From: Paraburkholderia kirstenboschensis
Lineage (GTDB): Bacteria > Pseudomonadota > Gammaproteobacteria > Burkholderiales > Burkholderiaceae
Direction of reading: 5' to 3'
NCBI RefSeq assembly: GCF_904848585.1
Contig: NZ_CAJHCR010000023.1
Location: 41,707 to 105,706 of the forward strand
DNA: 64,000 bases
How positions within the stretch are numbered: the stretch's first letter is position 1; each line of letters begins with the position of its first letter. Below are positions 35,992 through 44,862 of this stretch, piece after piece. Below the pieces are notes generated by a model that did not search any database, was not told the origin of the DNA, and saw only the letters and a program-made list of their open reading frames with translations. Made by a program: the position numbers and the translations under genes.

Positions 35992-36384
35992 ATGCCCGAC
36001 CATCTGAACGCCGCCACGCTGCTGGATCTCGCGCGCCGCGCGCAAGCCCGCGCGCCCGGTCCCTGCGCCTGCACGAAAACGCCGCTCGACGGCTGGCAAT
36101 CGCAGCCGCTTTCCTTGGACGAAACGCAGTTCCGCGAAATCGGCACGCTGTGGCCGGAAAACGATCCGGAGCCGACCTACGCCGAATATCTTCCCGGCAA
36201 GCTGAAGTACTGGTCCACCGATGCGCCGATCGCGTCGCGCTACTTCCCTTACAACCGCTGCGGCGTGTGGGAATGCTCGTTGTGCGGACGCCTGTATCTG
36301 CGCTACACCGAAGGCGGCGGCTATTTCGTCGATCGCAGGATTCGCTCGTTGCAATGGGCCTTGATCGAGGACGTCCCACTCTGA
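35992..36384 (+). CDS. Conserved hypothetical protein with a zinc-type CxxC pair
   Basis: A protein of 130 aa from MPDHLNAATLLDLARRAQAR. It carries CACTKTPLDGW near residue 25 and CGVWECSLCGRLYLRYTEGG near residue 90, giving several cysteines that could bind one zinc. The C-terminus has YFVDRRIRSL. It is soluble. It follows ligK by 64 bp on the same strand and might be co-transcribed, but no function in aromatic catabolism is known to me. Confidence 0.6.
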   Translation: MPDHLNAATLLDLARRAQARAPGPCACTKTPLDGWQSQPLSLDETQFREIGTLWPENDPEPTYAEYLPGKLKYWSTDAPIASRYFPYNRCGVWECSLCGRLYLRYTEGGGYFVDRRIRSLQWALIEDVPL

Positions 36385-36594
36385 GCGCGATGGCACTCGC
36401 AGCACCGAGCAGCGATCGCGCTTTGTTTGTTCGTTTGTTTGTGCCAACGACGCCTTCAAGACAGAGCGATCGGCGTACAGCCAGCAAGTAGAAAAGTACT
36501 CGTTCATTCCGCTGGAGCAAGAGTCGAGTCGTGTCGCAAGTTTGAGGTTGACCCGGTTCGACGGACAGATTTGCAGCCAGCGATTTGATGCGAT

Positions 36595-37548
36595 CTAGCC
36601 TCCGTTGAGTGTTGAGTCGCGGGTTGTCCACGGGCGGGCGGCGGGTCGCCTCTCACGACCATGACGCTGCCCGCCGGTGGGCAACCCGCAAGGCGATACG
36701 GTTTGCCTTTTAACGTTGAGGTTTTCGAATTCGAGCGGCGAACGATAGCCGATGCTGCTGTGCAGGCGGCGTACGTTGTACCAGCCCTCTAGGAACCAGA
36801 AGATGCGCTGCCTGGCCTGCTCATGGGTCGCAAAGTGTTCTCTCAAGAGTAGCTCCGCTTCAAGCGTGCCGAAGAACGATTCGCACATTGCGTTGTCGTA
36901 CGCGTCGCCGGCCGTGCCCATCGACGGTTGCACGCCGGCTTCGCGGCAGCGCCGTCCGAATGCAATGGATGTGTATTGACACCCCTGATCCGAATGTAGA
37001 ATGACGCCCTCGTGGCGTCGCTGCAGCAACGCCATATCGAGTGCGCGCAGCATCAGTTCGGTGTACAGATGGCTTGACATCGCCCAGCCCACAATTCGGC
37101 GACTGAACACGTCGAGGACTACCGCCAGATACATAAACCCCTCGCCAGTCGGGATGTAGGTGGCGTCCGCTACCCACAGCACGTTTGTCGCCTCCGCACA
37201 GAAGCGCCGACGTACCAGATCCGGAGCGCGCCGTATCCCCGCGCGTTGCCGCGTGGTGTGTGGCCAGCGCCGCCGGCTCGCACCATGCAGGCCGGCCAGG
37301 CGCATCAGGCGTGCGACTCTCTTGCGACCGACGTGCACGCCTTCACGTGCGAGCTGCGCATGGATACGTGGCGCACCATACGTGCCGCGCGAGCTCGCAT
37401 GCAGCGTGCAGATACGCTCGAGCAGTTGAGCATCGCTGCACGAGCGTTTCGATGGCTCACGCGCCAGCCATGCGTAGTAGCCACTCGTGGAGACTCTGAG
37501 TAGCCGTGCCATTGTGGCAATGGGCCACCTGGCCCGGTTCGCTCTCAT
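36595..37548 (-). CDS. IS3-family transposase OrfB (rve integrase domain)
   Basis: A protein of 317 aa. The N-terminal HTH_21-like region (RGTYGAPRIHAQLAREGVHV) precedes the catalytic core, with DDE residues in WVADATYIPTGEGF (D), ILHSDQGCQYTS (D) and DNAMCESFFGTLEAE (E). It overlaps orfA by 4 bp, consistent with production of an OrfAB fusion by -1 frameshifting as in other IS3 elements. It appears intact. Confidence 0.9.
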   Translation of the reverse strand: MRANRARWPIATMARLLRVSTSGYYAWLAREPSKRSCSDAQLLERICTLHASSRGTYGAPRIHAQLAREGVHVGRKRVARLMRLAGLHGASRRRWPHTTRQRAGIRRAPDLVRRRFCAEATNVLWVADATYIPTGEGFMYLAVVLDVFSRRIVGWAMSSHLYTELMLRALDMALLQRRHEGVILHSDQGCQYTSIAFGRRCREAGVQPSMGTAGDAYDNAMCESFFGTLEAELLLREHFATHEQARQRIFWFLEGWYNVRRLHSSIGYRSPLEFENLNVKRQTVSPCGLPTGGQRHGRERRPAARPWTTRDSTLNGG

Positions 37549-37862
37549 GAATCCGTACCGCCCTTCGGCGGAACGGCTCCCGTCTCCCTCGCGAACCAGG
37601 CCGCGGCCTGCGAGAGAATGTCCCGCTCCATCTTCAGTTGCCTGTTCTCACGACGCAACCGTGTGAGTTCCTGCCGCTCGGCCGTGGTCAGGCTGTCGTG
37701 ACGCACACCCGCGTCCCGATCGGCCTGCGCGACCCAGTTATTGATCGTCTGTTCGGTCGGCTCGAACTCGCGCGCCAGTTCCTCAGGCGTTCTTCCGGCC
37801 TTCACCAGCTCGACCATGTGGGCCCGGAATTCCACAGGGTATGGGGTACGATGCCGGCCCAT
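37545..37862 (-). CDS. IS3-family transposase OrfA (helix-turn-helix, leucine zipper)
   Basis: A protein of 105 aa: MGRHRTPYPVEFRAHMVELV, a helix-turn-helix (PEELAREFEPTEQTINNWV), then a coiled coil (ELTRLRRENRQLKMERDIL). It binds the IS ends and multimerises with OrfAB. It appears intact. Confidence 0.88.
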   Translation of the reverse strand: MGRHRTPYPVEFRAHMVELVKAGRTPEELAREFEPTEQTINNWVAQADRDAGVRHDSLTTAERQELTRLRRENRQLKMERDILSQAAAWFARETGAVPPKGGTDS

Positions 37863-37989
37863 TTCGACACCTCCTGATCAAAAGGATAGGTGTCCGTTTT
37901 CGCGGGTCAATCTCAGTTGACGACTGCTACCGTCTCTATCCCGCGCCGGATGTTCTATTTAGCCTGAGAAGGCAGTGGCCGCAGGCATA

Positions 37990-38033
37990 GCGGACATCCG
38001 ATTGATTGACTCCCGCTGACAGCGAATGTCCGC
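37990..38033. repeat. Short inverted repeat next to the long palindrome
   Basis: GCGGACAT and ATGTCCGC flank a 28-nt loop, ending 4 bp before the palindromic element at 38038. The pair may be part of one structured unit. Confidence 0.45.
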
Positions 38034-38037
38034 AACT

Positions 38038-38123
38038 GTTAAGCGTTGTTCGACGTCTGCCCATGTCTGCGGGCGCGTGAGTCCGCAGCGGCGCATGTGG
38101 GCAGGCGTTGGACAACGCTTAAC
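38038..38123. repeat. 86-bp palindromic repeat, copy 2
   Basis: The outer arms GTTAAGCGTTGTTCGACGTC and their near complement are joined by an inner stem (CTGCGG/CCGCAG). The arms share most positions with those of the element at 6861-6944 (GTTAAG, TTCGA, CTGCC). The GTT...AAC polarity is the reverse of an integron attC, so it is not classed as one. Confidence 0.65.
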
Positions 38124-38359
38124 ACGTGGCGTCGCTCGGCATCCACGAGGCGGCAATCCTCGATCAGCGCAGCGGGCTGGGCGAGCCAATCCGTGCTTGC
38201 GCGCCGACGCAACCGGCGTAGACAGCCGCGGCAGGGTCGCCGACCACGGGGCGCTCGACTGATCAAAAAGCACGGACGCGCTCAGCACTCGCCACGACAT
38301 GGACGACAGGCACGTTGCCGTCGCACAAATGAGCAACCGGCGTGGAGGCCCGCCGCACT

Positions 38360-38606
38360 CAGTAGCCAAATTACGCAAATCACCGCATATAAGCTGGTCA
38401 GTTCTCTGACCTACCTGCCAAACGTCGCGCGTGATCTCACAGGCAACTACGCGCTCGGCAAGAATATCGATGCGAGCGCGCCGGGCAACGCCGCCTTTGG
38501 TCCAATTGGCAATCGCGCCACGCTGGGGAGTGGCTTTCCGCCATTTGTCCGCCACAGTACGCCCTATCAGGGAGCGTCATCGATGCATGTACTTTCCAGC
38601 CGTTAG
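38360..38606 (+). pseudogene. Fragment of a filamentous-haemagglutinin-type adhesin
   Basis: The reading ITAYKLVSSLTYLPNVARDL, then TGNYALGKNIDASAPG and FGPIGN is the beta-helix repeat unit seen in large two-partner-secretion adhesins (GNYALxxxIDAS...FxPIG). Only about 60 residues remain before the frame loses similarity. No transporter (TpsB) gene is near. Confidence 0.6.
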
Positions 38607-38703
38607 CATGGTTTCTACGACCATTGATAGGCACTTGCCCACGACATCAATTCGGATATCCTGTATCTGCCTTGTTGATGTTGATTTCTGGAAGGAGGTA
38701 GCT

Positions 38704-39369
38704 TTGTTCAATGCTAACGCGTATGCAAGCACTGCACGATTACTTAAAAAGACTCTGGAATGGCCTATTCATAAGTTCATGCCGGTTGCAATCAAGGCTA
38801 TGTTTCTGCCGCCTCACAACGCTTCGATCTCGAATAAGACATGGAATGACGAGTACGATTCCGGAGCTTGGGATTTTCTTTCCACTACAAAGGAAGTCGG
38901 CCGGTACAGCGTGATCGTGGGCTATTGCCTGCACTTCAAACCGGCGGCCCGCGTTCTGGACGTTGGGTGCGGCACGGGCATCCTTGCACGCTGGCTTTCG
39001 GGTGCCGCAATATCCAGTTATCTCGGTATCGACCTGTCGGAAGCCGCCATCAAGAAGGCACGCCAGTCGAACATCCAGGGAGCGGAGTTCGCTGTAGCCG
39101 ATGGGACCGCGTTCAAGACTTCACAGCTGTTCGACGTCATCGTCTTTAACGAAGTACTCTATTACCTCAGGACTCCGGAAGACTATCTCAGGGGATTCGC
39201 ACGTTGTCTTGCGCCCGGTGGAATACTTGTCGTCAGCATGTGGCATCACGCCGATGGCATAAACACATGGAAGCGGTTGAGGGCCGGGTTTGAGCAACTT
39301 GATCGTGTCCGTATTGTGCACGTCCCGTCTGGACTGAGATGGGATGTGGCCGTGCTCAGACCGCGATGA
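38704..39369 (+). CDS. Class I SAM-dependent methyltransferase
   Basis: A protein of 221 aa. The TTG start at 38704 is chosen because a perfect AAGGAGGT lies just upstream (38692-38699). Motif I is RVLDVGCGTGILARWL, followed by the acidic residue in YLGIDLSEAAIKKAR, then FAVADGTAF and VIVFNEVLYYL, and the LAPGGILVVSMW strand. The substrate cannot be deduced. The N-terminal 60 residues are a helical cap. No operon partner; it lies between an adhesin scrap and an IS6 remnant, so it may have arrived by transfer. Confidence 0.75.
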   Translation: MFNANAYASTARLLKKTLEWPIHKFMPVAIKAMFLPPHNASISNKTWNDEYDSGAWDFLSTTKEVGRYSVIVGYCLHFKPAARVLDVGCGTGILARWLSGAAISSYLGIDLSEAAIKKARQSNIQGAEFAVADGTAFKTSQLFDVIVFNEVLYYLRTPEDYLRGFARCLAPGGILVVSMWHHADGINTWKRLRAGFEQLDRVRIVHVPSGLRWDVAVLRPR

Positions 39370-39529
39370 ATGTGTCAGCCGGTCCAGGCGTAAGTGCATA
39401 CAGTTCGTCCAGTCAATCAAGCTATCGTGGTTACCGAACGACGTGCCGGCCTACAATGTGCAGGGGTTTTGTCGCGTTAAGGCGGGAGAGGGTAGTATTC
39501 GAGCCTGACTAATATGCTTTGGCTGGCCG

Positions 39530-40097
39530 ATGAAGAAGACCCAAACACTGCGAGTGCTAAAGCGCCTTCACTATCCGCTCGATGTGCTGTTGCTATGCGT
39601 GCGGTGGTACGTCACCTACTCACTGAGTTTGCGAAATCCCGGAAAATGATGGCCGAGCGCGGTATTGAGGTTGATCATTCCACGGTGCATCGTTGGGGGA
39701 TCAAGTTGGTGCCGTTGTTCGAGAAGACGTTCCGTAAGCGCAAGCAGCCGGTAGGCGACAGGTGGCGGATGGACGAAACGTATATCAAAGTCAAAGGCCA
39801 GTGGAAGTACCTCTCCCGGCGGTGGACAAGGCGGCCCAAACCATCGATTTCCTGTTCAGAGCGACGCGCGACAAGGTGGCAGCGCGGGGCGGCTTTGAAA
39901 AATCGATCGCTCAGAACGGTGTACCCGCGACGGTAACAATCGATAAAAGCGGCTCTAAGCTGGCTGCGCTGCACGCGGTGAACGCCGAGCGAGAGACGCC
40001 CATCACGATTCGTCAAGTCAAGTACCTGAATAATGTGGTCGAGCAGGACCATTGGGCCATCAAACGCATCACCCGACCGATGCTGGGCTTGAAGTGA
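39530..40097 (+). pseudogene. IS6-family (IS26-like) transposase, frameshifted
   Basis: MKKTQTLRVLKRLHYPLDVL starts at 39530; a frame change leads to MMAERGIEVDHSTVHRWGIK and RWRMDETYIKVKGQWKYL, and another near 39815 leads to YRAVDKAAQTIDFLFRATRD and VVEQDHWAIKRITRPMLG, ending at 40097. The DDE residues are individually present (DET, DKS, EQDH). At least two frameshifts make it inactive. Terminal repeats were not found. Confidence 0.75.
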
Positions 40098-40406
40098 CGA
40101 CCAGCGCCGCGCATCTGAAACCATGCGGCCGCAGCTGGGTGACGCGCGTCACCAGGCGGGCGTGCTGCAGGGCCGCCTGGGAAGCCCTGCCGGCTGAGAA
40201 TGCGCGGCTGCAGACGGAGGTGATGACGCTGCGGGAAGCGGAAACGCGTGCGCGGAAGACAGGCAGTCCGCTGTCCCTGCTGCAGCCCGGAAGACATCAC
40301 ATTCGACCCGTTCGTCCCGGGACGTACCGACCGCCTGCCCGGCCATCCGTCGCAAGAAAGCGGTATAAACGCAGAATGTGACTCGTCGCTTAAGGAAACC
40401 GGCTGC
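40098..40406. other. Spacer between the IS6 remnant and orphan copy B
   Basis: No gene recognised. A short frame around 40180-40250 (ALPAENARLQTEVMTLREAE) is coiled-coil-like and may be the tail of a lost gene. Confidence 0.35.
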
Positions 40407-40760
40407 ATGGCTGACCTCTACCTGCTCACTGGCTTGACCCTTCCCCAGGGCGTCGCGCATGAGTCACTGTCCGGGACTGTGACGTGCTTCGTGTCGGATT
40501 GCTGGCCAGGCATGAGCCGCACGCAGACGATGGCCCGCGCGAAACGGCGGGGTTTGCGCCTGTCGTTCCGTGCAACCGCGCCATGCCCGTCCGGCGAAAC
40601 CGGCGTGTTCGAGTTACGTTTCAGAGACCAGACAGTTGAATGCCTGATGCTGGCGCGGCTACAGCGGATCGGAAAAAGGAGCGTTAAACATCGGCAAACC
40701 GGCCGGACCAACGTGTCCCGGCCCCCGCCGCGAGACTCCCGGCAGATCAGCCTGTTCTGA
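40407..40760 (+). CDS. 117-aa orphan protein, copy B of a two-member family
   Basis: MADLYLLTGLTLPQGVAHES with AAGGA upstream; the tail is RDSRQISLF. It has the same length as the protein at 5115-5468 and shares the DCWPGMSRTQ motif, the Arg/Lys helix after it and the C-terminal SLF. Divergence between the copies is high, so they are not a recent duplication. The SET-domain gene follows within 40 bp on the same strand. Function unknown. Confidence 0.65.
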   Translation: MADLYLLTGLTLPQGVAHESLSGTVTCFVSDCWPGMSRTQTMARAKRRGLRLSFRATAPCPSGETGVFELRFRDQTVECLMLARLQRIGKRSVKHRQTGRTNVSRPPPRDSRQISLF

Positions 40761-40798
40761 GGCGTCGGTTCCGGTTGCCGCGCAAGCGGCTGGTCGAT

Positions 40799-41281
40799 AT
40801 GCTCCCACCCTCCAACATAGACCCGGAGCGAGAAGTGCGGCGCGTGACAGTCAGGAAATCATCGGTGCATGGCCGCGGCGTCTTCGCACTACAGGCGATT
40901 CCCGCCGGCCAGCGGATCTTCGAATATCATGGTGAGGTCACTTCGTGGCGGCGGGCCTCTGCGCGGTACCGGCGCTCCGGCGTGCCCGGTTACACCTTCA
41001 TCTTCGGGCTGGCTGACGGTCGCGTGATTGACGGCAGCGTCGGGGGCAACAGCGCCCGCTGGCTGAACCACTCCTGCCAGCCGAACTGCGAGGCGATCGA
41101 GGACGGGCGGGGACGGGTTTTCATCGAGACGATCAGAAACGTGAAGGCGGGCGACGAGCTCTTTATCGCCTATAGACTCACGATCGGTGAGGCGATCACG
41201 CCCGAGTTGGCCGCCGACTATGTGTGTCGGTGCGGCGCGAAGAGGTGTACCGGTTCGATGCTGGATCTGACGAGCGGATAA
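40799..41281 (+). CDS. SET-domain protein lysine methyltransferase-like protein
   Basis: A protein of 160 aa from the ATG at 40799 (an in-frame TTG at 40775 is possible). Motifs in order: VHGRGVFALQAIPAGQRIFE (SET-I), YTFIFGLADGRVIDG, RWLNHSCQPNCEA (SAM and lysine channel), GDELFIAYR (catalytic Tyr region) and a post-SET-like CRCGAKRCTG cluster. It should transfer methyl groups from SAM to a lysine side chain. It lies 250 bp upstream of an HU gene on the same strand, which makes a DNA-packaging protein a plausible substrate (inference). Confidence 0.85.
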   Translation: MLPPSNIDPEREVRRVTVRKSSVHGRGVFALQAIPAGQRIFEYHGEVTSWRRASARYRRSGVPGYTFIFGLADGRVIDGSVGGNSARWLNHSCQPNCEAIEDGRGRVFIETIRNVKAGDELFIAYRLTIGEAITPELAADYVCRCGAKRCTGSMLDLTSG

Positions 41282-41532
41282 CGGCTTGCGCCAGACGCGG
41301 GAGACCTCAGCGCTAGCCGTGTGAAATGGGGCATTTCGCGGAAGCCTGGCCGGGTAGTTGTTTTGAAACTGATAGGGCCGACGTGAAGATTGTCTCGGCA
41401 CTGCGGAGGAAATGTAGGGGCAATCCGGAAAGTCGCGCCCGGTTTGCCGTCCAGCGCCGACTCCGGTAACGTATCTTTCTCAATCACACTGGGCAATGCG
41501 GTCGCAGTGCCCGTTCCAAAGGAAACGAAACC

Positions 41533-41811
41533 ATGAACAAGCAGGAACTCGTTGATGCCGTGGCCGCCGCCACCGGAAACAGCAAGGTGGCAGTCGCAGG
41601 CGCGGTCGATGCACTCATCGGGGCGGTGACGAGCGCGGTCGCGAAAGGCGATACTGTGCAACTGGTCGGTTTCGGTACCTTTGCGACGGGAGCGCGCGCC
41701 GCACGGATGGGTCGTAATCCCGCCACCGGCGCGGAGATGCAGATTGCCGCGGCAACCACCGTGAAATTCACGGCAGGCAAGGCGTTCAAGAATGCAGTGA
41801 ACGCAGCGTGA
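41533..41811 (+). CDS. HU-family histone-like DNA-binding protein
   Basis: A protein of 92 aa: MNKQELVDAVAAATGNSKVA, then VQLVGFGTFATGARAARMGR, NPATGAEMQIAAATTVKFTA and GKAFKNAVN. The helical dimer body and the DNA-minor-groove arm with its proline (RNPATG) are all present. It bends and compacts DNA as a dimer. It is clearly distinct in sequence from a standard main HU (alanine-rich, acid-poor). A purine-rich site (AAAGGAAACG) precedes the ATG. Confidence 0.92.
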   Translation: MNKQELVDAVAAATGNSKVAVAGAVDALIGAVTSAVAKGDTVQLVGFGTFATGARAARMGRNPATGAEMQIAAATTVKFTAGKAFKNAVNAA

Positions 41812-41851
41812 ATGGTGTGGTGACGCCTTCTCTTCCGCCGGTGGCCGGAGC

Positions 41852-42112
41852 GTGCCTCGCATTAGCGCGCTCACGCTCGCACCACTGCCGAACGAAGTTC
41901 GGGTCCTGATCGATTCGGCACGTGAGCGCACGGCAGCAGCCGTGAACGCCGAGCTGCCCCTGCTGTACTGGCAGATTGAACTGCTCGAACTGGACAAGAG
42001 CGGGCTTCACGTCGCCGAATATCTGACCGTGCTGCCGTCGCGTGAGACGTTGCAGGCCAAACTTCACCAGTCAATTGAGACGGCGCGGCCGAGGCTGCAG
42101 AACAAGCCGTAG
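41852..42112 (+). pseudogene. Internally deleted DUF1016 (YhcG-type PDDEXK nuclease) gene
   Basis: The N-terminal part LIDSARERTAAAVNAELPLL-YWQIE is the DUF1016 N-domain. The reading then jumps straight to LLELDKSGLHVAEYLTVLPS and LQAKLHQSIETARPRLQ, the extreme C-terminus of the family. The nuclease core of about 250 residues between them is gone, leaving 86 codons. The deletion is in frame. Confidence 0.7.
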
Positions 42113-42271
42113 AAGTGAGAGTGGGACAGGCTGTGTTTCGGCTCGGGTGGCGAAATGGGCGCGCTCGTCAACCGCTGGCGTGGTGGCTTGGCGTGCAACC
42201 CGACGAGCGGTCGCGGCTCTGGCGGTGGCCGCTACAACTTTCAGTTCGGAAACGCTCTTATTTTTCTTCAT
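42071..42271 (-). CDS. Small basic hypothetical protein (66 aa)
   Basis: MKKNKSVSELKVVAATARAA is preceded by AAAGGGAG at good spacing. The rest is Ala/Arg/Thr-rich and its end overlaps the DUF1016 remnant on the other strand, so the C-terminus may not be original. No family recognised. Confidence 0.35.
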   Translation of the reverse strand: MKKNKSVSELKVVAATARAATARRVARQATTPAVDERAHFATRAETQPVPLSLLRLVLQPRPRRLN

Positions 42272-42968
42272 CGGACGGCTCCCTTTGGAGATTGCAGCAC
42301 GCTCCAAGCAGCGGCGTCACCGCGCACCCCGGAGCGTCTTTATCGACGGGCATGTAGGCACGATCGATCAAGAATGTACCGTTTTCGGAATAAAAAGTGA
42401 AGGGTATGAAAGTTGTGGCGTTCATACCTTTCACTTCTGGACAAAGCGGCCACGTTGCAATGACGCTAACAAGAAATTTGCAACTGTCGCCTCGCGTCGC
42501 TGGCTTGCCAGCAACGCATAATCGAGGATGCTGTGCGTGCCACCATGTTTTCGCGCCCTCTTCCCACGCGAGGGAGCAATCAATTGTGGCCGACGCTCCT
42601 CGCCGTGCCAGCTGGCCGTCGGTGGCCTTTGCTTGCGGTACGCAGTTAGTCAACTTGATGAACATACCGTAGCGCGCGGCGGTGCGGCGACGATCTGTCG
42701 CTCGTCCAATTTGGCGCTGCTGGCGGGGAAGATCGAAACCGTCTCGCGGGCGTCGCAGCGCCCCGACGCGCGGCGGGTTGAAATGAGTTTGCAAAACCGC
42801 TTTAGCCGCAAGGAGCGACCGCACGATCTTGTGTTTCGTTGTTGTGGCACGACCGTCCGGGGCGCAGCGCTTGCAACAGCACATGCAAACCTCGATCAGA
42901 TTGGGCGCAACTGAGGGCGCCGCCTGACGACCATCGTTCGCTGACAGATTCTCACTTGCGCTTCACGG
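42272..42968. other. Spacer with a hairpin
   Basis: No recognisable gene. It contains the hairpin at 42395-42436 and otherwise only short unconvincing frames. Confidence 0.4.
42395..42436. repeat. 16-bp stem hairpin
   Basis: AAGTGAAGGGTATGAA and TTCATACCTTTCACTT pair at 15 of 16 positions around a 10-nt loop. No T-run follows, so an operator or scar is more likely than a terminator. Confidence 0.55.
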
Positions 42969-44723
42969 TCAGCCAACGTCCTCCCAGTCGTGCCATTGGA
43001 CGTGGTGCGTTTCCAGATAGTCTTCGACCGCGCGCCCCACGGTCGGCATGAAATAGCGTGCGCCGATGCGCTCGAAGATCCCATAGCGTTTAAGACTGTC
43101 CTTGACTGGCCCCTTGAGTTCCGCGAAGGAGAGTTGAACCTTCATCGCGCCGAGTTCTTGATCGAGTTCAGCGAGCATGTCGGCGGCGGTGATGTCGATG
43201 TCCGTCACCGGCTCGGCCGCGATCACGATCCAACGCGTCGTGGTCGGCGCGTCACCGATCGCGCGTCGCACGCACTCACGGAAGATTTGCGCATTGGCGA
43301 AGAATAGGGGCGCATCCCAGCGCAGAAGCACGAGGCCGGGAATGCGCCGGGCGTCGGGATGTCGCGAGATGTCGTGGTAGCCCTTCACGCCATCAATGCG
43401 CCCCAACACCGCGGCATAAGGACGCCATGCACGCCAAAGAAACATCAGGACGGCCAGCGCCAACGCGATTGCGACGCCCGCCACGACGCCAGACAGCACG
43501 ACGCCGATGAAACAGACGAGCGCCTGAACGAACTCGCCGCGGCGGAGCCGATAAAGCCGCAGTACACCGCGTGTTTCGAGCAACGCAAGTGAAGCGGCGA
43601 TAACGACCGCGGCAAGCGCTGCCTGCGGCGTATCGCGCAGTGCCTGTGGCGCGAACAGTAGGAGGCCAGCGACAATTGCGGCCGCCACCAGTCCGGTGGC
43701 TTGGGTTTTAGCTCCCGCAGTCTCGGCGACCGGTGTGCGCGATCCGCTCGCGCTCACCGGAAACCCCTGAAAAAGTGCCGCGGCGACATTCGCGACGCCG
43801 ACGGCGAAAAGCTCCTGGTTGCGATCGACATGTGCACCGCTGCGCAGCCCGTAGGTCTTCGAGAGCATGCTGACGTCGGTGAGCGTGACCAGCGCAATTG
43901 CGGCGGCGCTTGCGCACAGTGCCGCCCAGTCCTTCAGCGCAAGGATTGGCAATTGAGGGGCGGGTAGACCACGCGGTAACGTACCCACGACTGCGATGCC
44001 CGCGCGCGTCGCGAGATGGGCCAGCGATGCCACGGCCACTGCAACCAGCACGCCCGGTACTCGCGGCGCCAGGCGCCGGCAGACCAGGATGATGGCGAGC
44101 GCTGCCGTGCCGATAATGAGGGCCGCGCCGTTCACGTGCCCCGAGACTACGCCGCGCACGATTTCCTCCACCCGCGCCACAAACGATTCTGCCTTGACTG
44201 GAAAACCCAACAGTTTCGGTAACTGACTGACCATGATCGTCAGCATGATGCCGTTGAGGTAACCGTGGCGTATCGGCGTCGAAAGAAGATCGGCGACGAA
44301 GCCCAGTTTGAGCAAGCCGACTGCTACGCAAAGACCGCCTGAAAGCAGGGCAAGCGCGGCTGCGAACGTGACGGCCTCCGCGCCGGGGCGATGCGCTAGC
44401 GGCGTCGCAGCCGCGAGGATGAGCGCTACCAACGCGGAATCCGGACCTAGCACGAGGATACGGCTCGGCCCAAAGAGCGCATAGGCGACAAGCGCTGCCA
44501 GCGATGCATACAGGCCGGTGACCGAGGGCATGCCTGCCGCCTGCGCATAAGCCATTCCGGCCGGCACGAGGACCGCGCTCAGCGTCACTCCGGCGATAAC
44601 GTCATGCGGCAGGCAGGCGAGCCGATATTCGCGCATCCATGCGAGCGACGGCACCCAACGCACGAGCGGCCCAGCAACAGCCGCAGATCCGCGTGAGTCC
44701 GCGTTCGTGCGAGATTTACCCAT
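42969..44723 (-). CDS. SulP-family inorganic anion transporter with C-terminal STAS domain
   Basis: A protein of 584 aa from MGKSRTNADSRGSAAVAG. The SulP core has ten or more helices with motifs LPHDVIAGVTLSAVLVPAGM, then AYAQAAGMPSVTGLYASLAA and GFPVSASGSRTPVAETAGAK. The C-terminal STAS domain (about 450-570) contains VLLRWDAPLFFANAQIFREC and DITAADMLAELDQEL. Such proteins carry sulfate, bicarbonate or other anions; no carbonic anhydrase is adjacent to decide between them. Confidence 0.88.
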   Translation of the reverse strand: MGKSRTNADSRGSAAVAGPLVRWVPSLAWMREYRLACLPHDVIAGVTLSAVLVPAGMAYAQAAGMPSVTGLYASLAALVAYALFGPSRILVLGPDSALVALILAAATPLAHRPGAEAVTFAAALALLSGGLCVAVGLLKLGFVADLLSTPIRHGYLNGIMLTIMVSQLPKLLGFPVKAESFVARVEEIVRGVVSGHVNGAALIIGTAALAIILVCRRLAPRVPGVLVAVAVASLAHLATRAGIAVVGTLPRGLPAPQLPILALKDWAALCASAAAIALVTLTDVSMLSKTYGLRSGAHVDRNQELFAVGVANVAAALFQGFPVSASGSRTPVAETAGAKTQATGLVAAAIVAGLLLFAPQALRDTPQAALAAVVIAASLALLETRGVLRLYRLRRGEFVQALVCFIGVVLSGVVAGVAIALALAVLMFLWRAWRPYAAVLGRIDGVKGYHDISRHPDARRIPGLVLLRWDAPLFFANAQIFRECVRRAIGDAPTTTRWIVIAAEPVTDIDITAADMLAELDQELGAMKVQLSFAELKGPVKDSLKRYGIFERIGARYFMPTVGRAVEDYLETHHVQWHDWEDVG

Positions 44724-44862
44724 TTGCACGGTGAATTCCCTCGCTGCTCGCTGCGCTCGAGCTGCGCGTCGGACGATGGGCCGAATCACATGATAACGCC
44801 ACGAGAATGCACATGCTCGCGAACGCAAACAACGGACGCGCAGCACCCGCGCATAGCGCCGT

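Larger units (their letters stand above)
36543..37915 (-). mobile_element. Intact IS3-family insertion sequence with 3-bp target duplication
   Basis: A 1373-bp element. Inverted ends TGAGGTTGACCC (36543) and TGAGATTGACCC (complement at 37915) continue with further matches (GGACA). The direct repeat GTT flanks both ends (36540-36542 and 37916-37918). It carries orfA and orfB in the usual overlapping arrangement. Before insertion the host sequence had an open frame (NDAFKTERSAYSQQVEKYS) that would have ended at the insertion point. Confidence 0.9.

Noticed and set aside
36405..36542. Open reading NDAFKTERSAYSQQVEKYS as part of a gene before the IS3 insertion
   Set aside because: It looks coding but has no start or recognisable family in the remaining sequence, so it is mentioned only under the IS.
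38038..38123. Integron attC site
   Set aside because: Length and hairpin shape fit, but the outer boxes are GTT...AAC, the reverse of the AAC...GTT polarity of attC, and no integrase is present.
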